Assembly (NCBI RefSeq): GCF_005116445.1 | Contig: NZ_SWBQ01000007.1 | Coordinates: 124,001-188,000, forward strand | Direction of reading: 5' to 3' | DNA length: 64,000 nucleotides | DNA from: Pedobacter frigoris | GTDB taxonomy: Bacteria > Bacteroidota > Bacteroidia > Sphingobacteriales > Sphingobacteriaceae | Shown here: positions 36,101 through 43,630 of the stretch, one piece after another | Layout of the letters: every line of letters begins with the position of its first letter | Numbering within the stretch: position 1 is the first letter of the stretch | Program-made: the position numbers and the translations under genes | Notes under the pieces: generated by a model | What the model was told of the DNA's origin: nothing | Databases searched by the model: none | Seen by the model: only the letters and a program-made list of their open reading frames with translations

Positions 36101-36472
36101 GATAGAGTAACTTAACTTTCTCGTCTGCTGTCTCACACCGAAACCGGTAGTCACAACCACTTCATTCAGCATCTTATCATCCTCTTTCAAAATAACGCTT
36201 AACGTTGTTTTGTCACCAATAGCAATTTCCTGGGCAACAAAGCCAATTAGTGAAATTTTAAGTACACTTTGCGAACTTAGTGATAGTGTAAATTGACCTG
36301 CAGCATTAGTAGCAGTTCCATTTTTGGTACCTACCTCCAGCACAGAAACTCCTGGCAAAGGCTGTCCTCTTTCATCCTTTACACTCCCTGTAAAAGACTT
36401 CTGTGCATAGGACCATGTGGCAGATAACATCAACACCATCATCCAGATACACTTCAAGTAAAATTGTTTCAT
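33146..36472 (-). CDS. SusC/RagA TonB-linked outer-membrane transporter (module 2)
   Basis: 1108 residues. Signal peptide (SATWSYAQ), carboxypeptidase-regulatory-like domain (FTGSVKDERGQPLPGVSVLE), the plug with LNEVVVTTGFGVRQQTRKLS and SSRIRIRGNSSLGANTQPLV, then the barrel ending in YTRTFALSIKGSL. The N-terminal domain resembles the module 1 SusC (shared PGVSVLE.GTKNG stretch) while the barrel differs, as expected for different ligands. Located 68 bases downstream of the second ROK gene. Confidence 0.95.
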   Translation of the reverse strand: MKQFYLKCIWMMVLMLSATWSYAQKSFTGSVKDERGQPLPGVSVLEVGTKNGTATNAAGQFTLSLSSQSVLKISLIGFVAQEIAIGDKTTLSVILKEDDKMLNEVVVTTGFGVRQQTRKLSYSIQEVKGDDLVRANEPNILNAINGKVAGVVINQGAGGPQSSSRIRIRGNSSLGANTQPLVVIDGVLIQPGVTGADSYGNGPQDFGNIMKNLNADDYESVTVLKGAAASSLYGSKAQNGVLLITSKKGRANQGLGISFSHTQTIEEAYRVFDVQNVFGAGINPTFTKDANGVSQVDAANYFWGFGPKFDGSQVKDIDGRMITWDAKPNNLLDIFDTGIYSTSNLAFQGANDNGNFRLSYTKFADKGILPNNSFDRDAIDFRGSHKLGKLINVEAGVNYTVGKVKNPMQQGNNSSPLFAFVYGNPRNYDTQYWKNNYRDDVNGGAKQGGADPYALSSFWFNLYNQDNRQRENNFRGNVEVTANVTPWLNAMVRGTLNQINVNSETRNIGSGVGFSGGEYALGQTDQRSTRLQFLLNASRKINDNFDFNFSVGGETVTDFGRRSTRTRTNGGLKDPGKFYMGNSVNAAITDLSLDGSIRTDAIYAYGDISYKNYLTLNASLRNDRSSTLTYPDGHGDYSYLYPSVGLSFVFSDLLKEKSSFGFLSYGKLRASYGHTGLGTNPYETSRGKYSFLGIYTDSKGAQIPRYGYSEYIKGNDNLKNELTKEFEIGTELRFLNDRVGIDATYYKKNTFNQILALEVPGESGVQLQLINAGNIQNQGVEILINATPVKSTNFEWNSSVNFARNTNKVIKLAPGVTAITLSRAFGEDMRSVAIEGEEYGTIYTGYGYATYQAKDANGNNIDDPLNGQKLLKANGSYWRNGDAGQGNKKLGTMMEKFTTSTINNLRYKDFNLGFQIDAKVGGLMTSASHQYGSNYGAFESTLFGRSTEYGGVERKVITNGVVTGTFNDGIIPEGIFAAGTVINNVNVSGKTFADAVAQGLIQPVSARVHYARLTQWATGIREYSTFENNWVALREVSVGYTLPKKYAEKIKFNKLSIGVVARNLTYIYNSLPDHINPESLFSNSPGAFAEYGGAPYTRTFALSIKGSL

Positions 36473-36540
36473 TTTGATTAATTTTTAGGTTAGTAATTAT
36501 TAATAGTTGTTAGTAGTTTCTATGTACTCAAAAATGGATA

Positions 36541-37731
36541 CTAAGCAAATTCGCAGTTCTCAACTACGAGAATTGATGCACCAAGCAGTTCCGAAGATGT
36601 ATTAAGAGTAGAAACTGCTATCGTAGTTTGCTCTGCTAATCTTGGAATACAAAATTCATTAATCGCATGCTGTACAGGTGCCATCAGTATTTTTCCGGCG
36701 ATAGAACCTCTACCTCCTAAAACAATCAGCTCCGGATTCATGATATGGATTAAGGTAGCCAAACCCTTACCAATTAAAAATGCAGCTTCAGACAATATTG
36801 AAACCGCTAAAGGATCCCCGGCCTGGGCTGCTTCTAAAAAATGATCACCTGGTAATTTACTTACATCCTTAAATGATTGTGCTAACTTAGAACTTACTCC
36901 AGCAGCAATTTCATTTTTCGCGCGCTCAACCAATACCAGTAAAGAGGTATCTACTTCCAGACATCCTCGTTTTCCACAAGAGCACAGTTTGTTGCTGTCG
37001 GACAATGGAATGTGACTAAACTCACCAGCGTAACCACTGTGGCCTCTGAAGATACTACCATTAATGATCATACCCAACCCGGTTCCCCACCCGATATTCA
37101 CAACAAGCACATCCTTCAAACCCTCGCCAGCACCGAATTTCAACTCCGCTAGAGCAATAAGGCTTGAATCATTATCTATATATACATGAAAACCTAACTC
37201 TTTAGATAGGTACCCTCGTAATGTCGCACTTCCTTTCAACTTGAAAAAAGTATAATTAATCCCCTGCTTTGCGTTGACAAAACCCGGCATTCCAATTCCA
37301 ATTCCCAAAATCTCTTCCGCAGCAATGCCTGAACCCGAGATGTAGTTTTTCAAGAAACTAATGAGTTTTGTTAAGTCTGCTGAATCTTCTGTCAATGGGA
37401 ATTCAAGAATTTCAGGTTGCTTGATTGTATTCATCATCAGGTCGTAAATAACAACCTGAGTGGTCAATTGATCCATTGCCACAGATACAATAAATCGCCT
37501 TTTTTCTGAATTCAGTAAAAAAGTAGATGCCCTTCTTCCTCCGGTAGAGGGCGCTAAACCTGACTCAATTACATACCCGTCCTCAACGAGATCGTTAACA
37601 GCACTTGTCACCAGAGGAAGGCTCTTGTGGGTACGCGTACTAAGGTCAGTCAAGGTAAGCATCTTGTTGAAATACAATTGCTTAATGACTTCTTTCCTTA
37701 ACTGATGATATTTTTTATGACTAGCTGACAC
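36541..37731 (-). CDS. ROK family transcriptional regulator (module 2)
   Basis: 396 residues, same length as the module 1 copy. The two agree over most positions by eye, with long identical runs such as CSCGKRGCLEVDTSLLVLVE and QHAINEFCIPRLAEQTTIAV. The helix-turn-helix lies around residues 25-45 and the zinc motif CxCGxxGC is intact. It also has AMDQLTTQ in place of the kinase phosphate loop, so regulator is the better call. Position before susC suggests control of this module. The two copies are recent paralogues and could cross-regulate. Confidence 0.9.
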   Translation of the reverse strand: MSASHKKYHQLRKEVIKQLYFNKMLTLTDLSTRTHKSLPLVTSAVNDLVEDGYVIESGLAPSTGGRRASTFLLNSEKRRFIVSVAMDQLTTQVVIYDLMMNTIKQPEILEFPLTEDSADLTKLISFLKNYISGSGIAAEEILGIGIGMPGFVNAKQGINYTFFKLKGSATLRGYLSKELGFHVYIDNDSSLIALAELKFGAGEGLKDVLVVNIGWGTGLGMIINGSIFRGHSGYAGEFSHIPLSDSNKLCSCGKRGCLEVDTSLLVLVERAKNEIAAGVSSKLAQSFKDVSKLPGDHFLEAAQAGDPLAVSILSEAAFLIGKGLATLIHIMNPELIVLGGRGSIAGKILMAPVQHAINEFCIPRLAEQTTIAVSTLNTSSELLGASILVVENCEFA

Positions 37732-37744
37732 CCCCTAATAGTTA

Positions 37745-37777
37745 TTTGGTATAAACTTAAATTTTTTTTACCACAAA
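37745..37777. promoter_or_regulatory. Candidate operator upstream of ROK gene 2
   Basis: TTTGGTA (37745-37751) and TACCACAAA (37769-37777) form an inverted repeat with TAAACTTAA between them, matching in layout the element upstream of ROK gene 1 (29306-29350). Confidence 0.45.
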
Positions 37778-37856
37778 ACACAGTACTTTTTAAAAAAATT
37801 TTAAAGTGTAGACTCCTTTACAGAAAAACATGCCCCTATATATATTGATTAGACAT

Positions 37857-37889
37857 AAAAAAACTGGGTATATTTTCATATACCCAGTT
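37857..37889 (-). terminator. Terminator of the parA-lepB operon
   Basis: AACTGGGTATA and TATACCCAGTT form a perfect 11-bp stem with a 6-base loop; on the minus strand it is followed by seven T residues. It lies 21 bases after the lepB stop. Confidence 0.88.
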
Positions 37890-37910
37890 CTAAAAAACAA
37901 GTAAATAAGA

Positions 37911-39107
37911 CTATTTAATTCCTCTCAGCAACCTGTTCCATCTAATCTTATTAAAGAATGTTCCGTTTGTATTATAACTCATCCAGATAAACAATGCCTT
38001 TCCAACAATATGGTCTTCAGGAACAAATCCCCAATACCTGGAGTCGAGTGATCTGTGTCTGTTATCTCCCATCATCCAGTAATAATCCATTTTAAATGTA
38101 TAACTAGTTGCCGGCTTACCATTGATCAGCCATCCATTACCAGACTTTGCAACCGTATTACCTTCATAAATCCGAATACTTCTTTCATACAGGGGCATTG
38201 TTGCGCTATCTAATGCTACTGTCCATCCTTTTTTAGGAACAACAAAGGGGCCAAAATTATCTACATTCCAATTTCTGTTAGGATCAAAAGGAAAAACGTC
38301 CGCCTCTCTTTCCCCATCAGGTTTCACTGTTAGTGTTACAGATTGAACAAAGTCGAGCTTCTTAACCTCGTTCATCATATCTTCCGTAGCATTGAATTGA
38401 TAACCATTTCCTGACTGGATGATATCATCACTCTGGATATTAAAGCCCATATCTTCAAATATGGAGAAGTTTATATCCATTGTTTTAAACACAACATCAT
38501 ATGTCATTTGCCCCGTATTCTTCAATTTTTCCTGTTTTCCGTTTACCGAAACAAGACCACCTTTCATACTGATGACATCCCCAGCGATCCCGATACATCT
38601 TTTGATGTAATTCTCTCTTTTATCTACAGGTCTGCTTACGATGGTATAATCGCTATTTACAGATTTCCATCCTCTATTCCTCACCATTTGATAGTAATCA
38701 GCATCCTGCTGCTCTAAAGCAACAGTATCTCCCTGAGGGTAATTAAATACGACTACATCATTTCTCTTAATGTCAGAGGTCCCCGGCAGTCTGCGATATT
38801 TCCATTGTACTCCATCCCAATATGCTTTTGTACCTGTTAAAGGCATCGTATGATGTGCAAATGGAAATGCGACAGGTGTCATGGGGATACGGGCACCATA
38901 ATTTACTTTACTTACAAAGAGAAAATCACCGATCAACAATGAGCGCTCCATTGAAGCTGTTGGTATAGTATATGCTTCTATAAAAAATACCCTGATAATT
39001 GTTGCTGCAATAACCGCAAAAAGAATAGCATCTACCCATTCTCTTGTTTTAGTCTTTTTTTTCTTTGGCTCGGCATCCTTATTTTTTTGCCAGAATTTCC
39101 AACTCAT
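37911..39107 (-). CDS. lepB: Signal peptidase I
   Basis: 398 residues. One N-terminal helix (DAILFAVIAATIIRVFFIEA), then the catalytic serine in TIPTASMERSLLIGDFLFVS (around residue 53) and the general-base lysine in NYIKRCIGIAGDVI. The C-terminal box is MGDNRHRSLDSRYWGFVP. It cleaves signal peptides of exported proteins. It is longer than many LepB proteins because of an inserted segment of about 150 residues between the lysine and final boxes, which is common in Bacteroidota. It ends the parA-parB-DUF5683-dapB-lepB cluster, 93 bases after dapB. Confidence 0.95.
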   Translation of the reverse strand: MSWKFWQKNKDAEPKKKKTKTREWVDAILFAVIAATIIRVFFIEAYTIPTASMERSLLIGDFLFVSKVNYGARIPMTPVAFPFAHHTMPLTGTKAYWDGVQWKYRRLPGTSDIKRNDVVVFNYPQGDTVALEQQDADYYQMVRNRGWKSVNSDYTIVSRPVDKRENYIKRCIGIAGDVISMKGGLVSVNGKQEKLKNTGQMTYDVVFKTMDINFSIFEDMGFNIQSDDIIQSGNGYQFNATEDMMNEVKKLDFVQSVTLTVKPDGEREADVFPFDPNRNWNVDNFGPFVVPKKGWTVALDSATMPLYERSIRIYEGNTVAKSGNGWLINGKPATSYTFKMDYYWMMGDNRHRSLDSRYWGFVPEDHIVGKALFIWMSYNTNGTFFNKIRWNRLLRGIK

Positions 39108-39200
39108 ATTTTTCGTTTATATATATACTGTCTTTCAATTTGATGAAGCCATCAGATTTGCTCATCCCACTGGGTGATCTGAAAATCAGGATGGTCTCAG

Positions 39201-39941
39201 TTATTTAAAATCAAACATATCGGTTACATTGTAAAAACCCTGCTTTCTCTCCAGCCATTCTGCAGCTACTATCGCGCCGAGCGCAAAACCAGATCTATTG
39301 TGCGCAGTGTGCTTCAACTCAATCTCATCTACCTCCGAGCTATAAACCACTGTATGTGTTCCTGGTATATTCTCGATTCTATGAGACTCAATCAGCAGCT
39401 GTTCTTTCTTTACGACATCTTCAAACGGTGTTCCTACCAATTCATTTACCCATTCCGACTTTCTATCCAGGTTATCAATGATACCTTCTGCTAATGTCAT
39501 AGCGGTACCACTTGGCGAATCCAGTTTCTGAGTATGATGTATCTCTTCTACCTGAACCTCATAAGCCGGGAAATTATTCATTAACTTGGCCATTACCTTA
39601 TTGATCTGAAAAAACAAATTAACCCCAATACTAAAGTTAGACCCGTAAAGCAATGAATTGTTACGGGATAAACACTCATTCTTCACTTCCTGCAACTGGC
39701 CATACCAGCCTGTAGTTCCAACAACAACGGGTAAATTTGCTTCAAAACATGCGTAAATATTGTCAATTGCAGCATCTGGTGAACTAAAGTCAATTGCCAC
39801 ATCTGCATTACGAAGGTTTGATGTAGTTAAATCTTCACGATTGTCTATGCTAATTTTCAGGACTACTTCATGTCCCCTTTCCAAAGCAAACCTTTCGATG
39901 ATTTGCCCCATTTTACCATAACCGAGTAATGCTATCTTCAT
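39201..39941 (-). CDS. dapB: 4-hydroxy-tetrahydrodipicolinate reductase
   Basis: 246 residues. N-terminal NAD(P)-binding MKIALLGYGKMGQIIERFAL, a DVAIDFSSPDAAIDN motif, VVVGTTGWYGQL, and the catalytic and substrate-binding region EIHHTQKLDSPSGTAMTLAE (around residues 133-152). It makes tetrahydrodipicolinate for lysine and meso-diaminopimelate. Length is slightly under the E. coli enzyme (273). The gene is in the conserved Bacteroidota cluster with parAB and lepB, 54 bases after the DUF5683 gene. Confidence 0.95.
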   Translation of the reverse strand: MKIALLGYGKMGQIIERFALERGHEVVLKISIDNREDLTTSNLRNADVAIDFSSPDAAIDNIYACFEANLPVVVGTTGWYGQLQEVKNECLSRNNSLLYGSNFSIGVNLFFQINKVMAKLMNNFPAYEVQVEEIHHTQKLDSPSGTAMTLAEGIIDNLDRKSEWVNELVGTPFEDVVKKEQLLIESHRIENIPGTHTVVYSSEVDEIELKHTAHNRSGFALGAIVAAEWLERKQGFYNVTDMFDFK

Positions 39942-39995
39942 TAGTATCTATTATTTTTTAATTGTAATGAATATATATTAATATCCATTGTTTGT

Positions 39996-40670
39996 TTAAA
40001 ATGACAAGCTAAGTTTGATTCCTGGCGTAACCTGATTAAACCCATATATGTCATTTGTATTTATTAATCCGGGAGAAAACTTAATGCCGGCGATATCGCC
40101 AACATCAAAATACTTTAACCTGGCATCAATATACGCTTCAACAACATTCAACAAGTACAATCCAACAAAAGAAAAAGTAACCACTTCCCTGTTCCTTCGT
40201 GCATTATCTTTTGCCAGGATCATTCCATCTGTTGGAACGCGTGCATAATCAACATTTTGTGTTTTCCCGGGATTGTCCTTGCGGTATTGAAGTTCTTTCA
40301 GAAAAACCTTATACATTTTGTTATTGTCGATATACGATAGTGTCAAAAAAGTCGCTCCTGTATATATACCCGCAACCTTAGCCAGACGATATACAGTCAC
40401 ACCATTTCTAATCTGGCCTAGCCCAGGCAACATCATCGAACTGATTGCAGCCCTTCTGCCAGCTATTTTTCCCTGGTTTACATACTTCGTCTTTCCTGTA
40501 TCAACTGCTATTTTAACCTGTTTACCTGCATTAAGAACCATCGGTTTGGCCTTTTCTGTAGTATCTTTCAGGTTATTGAGGCTGTCCTTCTTTTCTTTCA
40601 CAGGAACTTGTGCTACTGCAGTAAATACAGTAAATAAAAATAGTACCGATACAAGGACAGCTCTATACAT
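39996..40670 (-). CDS. DUF5683 family membrane/exported protein
   Basis: 224 residues starting MYRAVLVSVLFLFTVFTAVA, a probable signal peptide. It then has a lysine-rich part, and a core AISSMMLPGLGQIRNGVTVY characteristic of DUF5683, followed by hydrophobic helices (KVAGIYTGATFLTLSYI and VVTFSFVGLYLLNVVEAYID). The ATG overlaps the parB stop codon by one base (TAATG), implying translational coupling. Function unknown; its fixed place between parB and dapB suggests a housekeeping envelope role. Confidence 0.8.
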   Translation of the reverse strand: MYRAVLVSVLFLFTVFTAVAQVPVKEKKDSLNNLKDTTEKAKPMVLNAGKQVKIAVDTGKTKYVNQGKIAGRRAAISSMMLPGLGQIRNGVTVYRLAKVAGIYTGATFLTLSYIDNNKMYKVFLKELQYRKDNPGKTQNVDYARVPTDGMILAKDNARRNREVVTFSFVGLYLLNVVEAYIDARLKYFDVGDIAGIKFSPGLINTNDIYGFNQVTPGIKLSLSF

Positions 40671-41593
40671 TACCAGTCTAATAGCTCTAAGATACGGCTT
40701 AAGTCGTCTTCAGATACGAAAGGAATCTCAATGGCTCCTTTTCCGTTTTCACCGACTTTCAATTTTACTTTGGTAGCAAATTTGGAAGCCAGGTCTTTCT
40801 GCAGTTTTTGGTATTCGAAAGAAGCTGCGGCGATTCGTTTCGCAGGTTTAGGCTTAACCTGAACACTATTGATACTCCTTACCAGCTCTTCTACCTTACG
40901 AACAGAAAGTCCTTTTTCAATAATTTCGTCATGAATATAAAGTTGCTTATCTGCCTGATCAACATTGATCAAGGCACGGGCATGACCCATAGATATCTTC
41001 TGATCTCTTATAGAGATTTGGATAATCGGGGGAAGCTTCAGCAGCCTCAGGTAATTAGTAACTGTTGTCCGGTTCTTACCTACCCGCTCACCAAGTTGTT
41101 CCTGCTTAAGATTGCATTCATCCATCATCTGCTGAAAGCTCAATGCAATTTCAATTGCATTCAGATTTTCACGCTGAATGTTTTCTATTAAGGCCATCTC
41201 CAGCATCTGCTGATCATTGGCCGTACGGATATATGCAGGTATCTCTGTAAGACCGGCAAGTTTAGATGCCCTCAGCCTTCGCTCTCCTGATATCAGTTGA
41301 AACTTGCCACCGTTAGGCTGGGCTCTTACGGTAATGGGCTGAATTAGTCCCTGTACTTTTATGGACTCAGCAAGTTCATTCAAAGCTACCTGATCAAATT
41401 CAGTCCGCGGCTGATAAGGATTGGTTTCAATATCATTAATATTGATATGGCCTATATTATTTTTCGTATTACCTTCCTGTCTGGTTTCGCTTACAGGGTT
41501 TACTCCGTTTTTCGGTGGGTTAGCAGCCTCAGCGTCATCCAAAAGCGCACTTAATCCTCTACCTAAACCTGTTTTTCGCTGAAAAGATGTCAT
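40670..41593 (-). CDS. parB: Chromosome partitioning protein ParB
   Basis: 307 residues. N-terminal GLGRGLSALLDD, the CTPase/ParB box NPYQPRTEFD and LISGERRLRASKLAG, then a helix-turn-helix segment (MMDECNLKQEQLGERVGKNR) and a C-terminal dimer region. ParB binds parS sites and loads onto DNA with CTP, acting with ParA, whose gene is 10 bases upstream. I saw no perfect parS-like TGTTNCACGTGNAACA palindrome in the window. Confidence 0.95.
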   Translation of the reverse strand: MTSFQRKTGLGRGLSALLDDAEAANPPKNGVNPVSETRQEGNTKNNIGHININDIETNPYQPRTEFDQVALNELAESIKVQGLIQPITVRAQPNGGKFQLISGERRLRASKLAGLTEIPAYIRTANDQQMLEMALIENIQRENLNAIEIALSFQQMMDECNLKQEQLGERVGKNRTTVTNYLRLLKLPPIIQISIRDQKISMGHARALINVDQADKQLYIHDEIIEKGLSVRKVEELVRSINSVQVKPKPAKRIAAASFEYQKLQKDLASKFATKVKLKVGENGKGAIEIPFVSEDDLSRILELLDW

Positions 41594-41603
41594 TAAGAAT
41601 AAT

Positions 41604-42407
41604 TTATATAATTGCTGTAGTTTCTGTCGCCTCTTCTTTCACCATGCCGTTTTTACGGACAATCTCACGCGCCAGATTCAGATAATTAATTGCTCCTTTA
41701 CAATTTGCATCATGCATAATTACAGATACACCGTAGCTTGGAGCTTCACTCAAACGTGTATTCCGCTGAATAATGGTATCAAAAACCAATTCCTGGAAAT
41801 GAGTTTTTACTTCTTCCACAACCTGATTAGACAAACGCAAACGCACATCATACATAGTAAGCAAAATACCTTCTATTTCAAGTTCCGGATTCAACCTGTT
41901 CTGTACAATTTTTATCGTGTTCAGCAATTTACCCAAGCCTTCCAATGCAAAATATTCACACTGAACAGGTATAATGACAGAGTCAGCGGCAGTCAGGGCA
42001 TTGATCGTGATCAAACCAAGTGACGGAGAACAATCAACAATGATAAAATCATACTGATCTTTCACCTTCTCCAGCACAGCCTTCATCTTATATTCTCTGT
42101 TGTTCAGGTTGATCATTTCAATCTCAGCACCAACAAGATCAATATGCGCCGGAAGCAAATCAAGGTTAGGTGTCTCCGTCTTTTGAATCGCATCTACAGC
42201 ATCAATATCATTGATGATGCACTCATAAATACTGTTCTTTATACTTCTGGGATCAAAACCGATACCTGAAGTTGAATTGGCCTGAGGATCAGCATCGACT
42301 AATAACGTTCTATATTCTAATACGGCTAAACTTGCGGCTAAGTTGATGGATGATGTAGTTTTACCTACGCCACCTTTCTGATTTGCCAATGCGATAATTT
42401 TACTCAT
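41604..42407 (-). CDS. parA: Chromosome partitioning ATPase ParA
   Basis: 267 residues. Deviant Walker A KGGVGKTTSSINLAASLA with the signature lysine, Walker A' LLVDADPQANSTSG, and Walker B YDFIIVDCSPSLGL. No N-terminal helix-turn-helix extension is present, so it is a chromosomal Soj-type ParA and not a plasmid type Ia form. First gene of the parA-parB-DUF5683-dapB-lepB cluster; promoter expected in 42408-42589. Confidence 0.95.
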   Translation of the reverse strand: MSKIIALANQKGGVGKTTSSINLAASLAVLEYRTLLVDADPQANSTSGIGFDPRSIKNSIYECIINDIDAVDAIQKTETPNLDLLPAHIDLVGAEIEMINLNNREYKMKAVLEKVKDQYDFIIVDCSPSLGLITINALTAADSVIIPVQCEYFALEGLGKLLNTIKIVQNRLNPELEIEGILLTMYDVRLRLSNQVVEEVKTHFQELVFDTIIQRNTRLSEAPSYGVSVIMHDANCKGAINYLNLAREIVRKNGMVKEEATETTAII

Positions 42408-42589
42408 TTATCTTATTAATATTTACAATTAATCTCTTAAGGCTTGTTTTTACTCGACGTAAATCTATAAAAAAATGCTATTTTTGTATGGATTTAGGCA
42501 TATTTTAACGAATAGCTAAGATACAAACTAAATGGCAAAGTTAGTATTAAAGCCATAAGTGTTTTACACATCTTATTAACAATTTACAA

Positions 42590-43111
42590 ATGATCACCAT
42601 CATATCAGGCACCAACAGACCTGCAAGTAATACGCTGAAAGTTGCCAAATATTATCAGAAAATTTTAAAATTAAAAGGCCTGGAAACCAATATCTTCAGC
42701 CTCGAGGAGTTACCTTCCTCCCTAATTGCAACAGATCTTTACGGAAAAAGATCTTCTCTTTTTGAGCCGATACAGCAAATGATTGCTGAGACCTCCAAAT
42801 TCCTTTTTATCATCCCTGAATATAACGGCAGTTTTCCAGGTGTGCTCAAAACATTTATTGATGCCTGCAATTTCCCTGAAAGCTTCTACGACAAGAAAGC
42901 CGCTCTTGTTGGTATTTCATCAGGAAAGTATGGAAACATCAGAGGCATTGATCATTTCGGAGGGGTGTGCAGCTATCTGCATCTAAACGTTTTGCCTTTG
43001 AGAATCCACATTTCTTCAATAAAACTGGAACTGGATGAAAATGGCGACCTGCATAAAGAAGATACATTGAAATTTACCCACCAGCAAATGGATAAGTTTA
43101 TTGCGTTTTAA
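42590..43111 (+). CDS. NADPH-dependent FMN reductase family protein
   Basis: 173 residues of the flavodoxin-like FMN-reductase family. The phosphate-binding loop is SGTNRPASNTLKVAKYY near the N-terminus, and the second flavin loop is FIIPEYNGSFPGVLKTFIDA (around residues 74-93). Proteins of this kind (SsuE, ChrR, azoreductase-like) reduce FMN, quinones or other acceptors with NAD(P)H. A TATTTTTG box at 42479-42486 fits the -7 consensus but no matching -33 box was seen. It ends overlapping the next convergent gene by 14 bases. Confidence 0.85.
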   Translation: MITIISGTNRPASNTLKVAKYYQKILKLKGLETNIFSLEELPSSLIATDLYGKRSSLFEPIQQMIAETSKFLFIIPEYNGSFPGVLKTFIDACNFPESFYDKKAALVGISSGKYGNIRGIDHFGGVCSYLHLNVLPLRIHISSIKLELDENGDLHKEDTLKFTHQQMDKFIAF

Positions 43112-43553
43112 AACTCATCCAGGTTTTCCCTTCATTTCCGAACACAAAAAAGCCTGGATAAAGCATCTCCGCAACGTCTTCTAAAGCATCTACTGCAGTT
43201 ACAGCATCGACTATCACAGGCCGGTCATCGTATAAATAAACCCTATTGTAAGCTACAGAAGGCCATTCATTCTGCAATAATGAAGGTACAGAGCCCATAA
43301 GTTGCAACATGTTCGTATCTCTTTCATGATAAATCAAAACCCTGGCCAACATCACATCCTTTTCCAAAACACCTCCCGCAGCAGTGATGATATCTTCCAG
43401 TTCGTTTTGGTACGCATTGTTTGCTGACAGGCACACAACAGGAACCTTATCCATGAACTTAATTTTATGCTGAATAATATCTACCCGCTCCTGCAATTCT
43501 TCGCGAACTAACAAATCTTCAACTCTGCTTATCACTGCATCAAAAAAAGTCAT
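43098..43553 (-). CDS. Unrecognised 151-residue protein, perhaps BtuF-like fragment
   Basis: A compact cytosolic-looking protein with no signal peptide, starting MTFFDAVISRVEDLLVREEL. The region VDIIQHKIKFMDKVPVVCLS then IITAAGGVLEK resembles the linker helix and second lobe of BtuF-type substrate-binding proteins, which usually read VxxIxxxxxxxxxPxVxxL then xxAGG. The first lobe and export signal are absent. It could be a cytosolic derivative or an independent family. It has a very good promoter (43576-43608), so it is probably expressed alone. Confidence 0.5.
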   Translation of the reverse strand: MTFFDAVISRVEDLLVREELQERVDIIQHKIKFMDKVPVVCLSANNAYQNELEDIITAAGGVLEKDVMLARVLIYHERDTNMLQLMGSVPSLLQNEWPSVAYNRVYLYDDRPVIVDAVTAVDALEDVAEMLYPGFFVFGNEGKTWMSFKTQ

Positions 43554-43575
43554 ACCTGTTTATTTACTATTTCGG

Positions 43576-43608
43576 CAAAATTAGTATTCCTGAATTGATG
43601 GCAGCAAA
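43576..43608 (-). promoter_or_regulatory. Bacteroidota-type promoter of the 151-residue protein gene
   Basis: On the minus strand TTTG (43608-43605), 21-base spacer, TAATTTTG (43583-43576): exact match to TTTG-N19-21-TAnnTTTG. Predicted start near 43570, giving a leader of under 20 bases. Confidence 0.55.
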
Positions 43609-43630
43609 TTATAATGAATTATTTTAAAAG

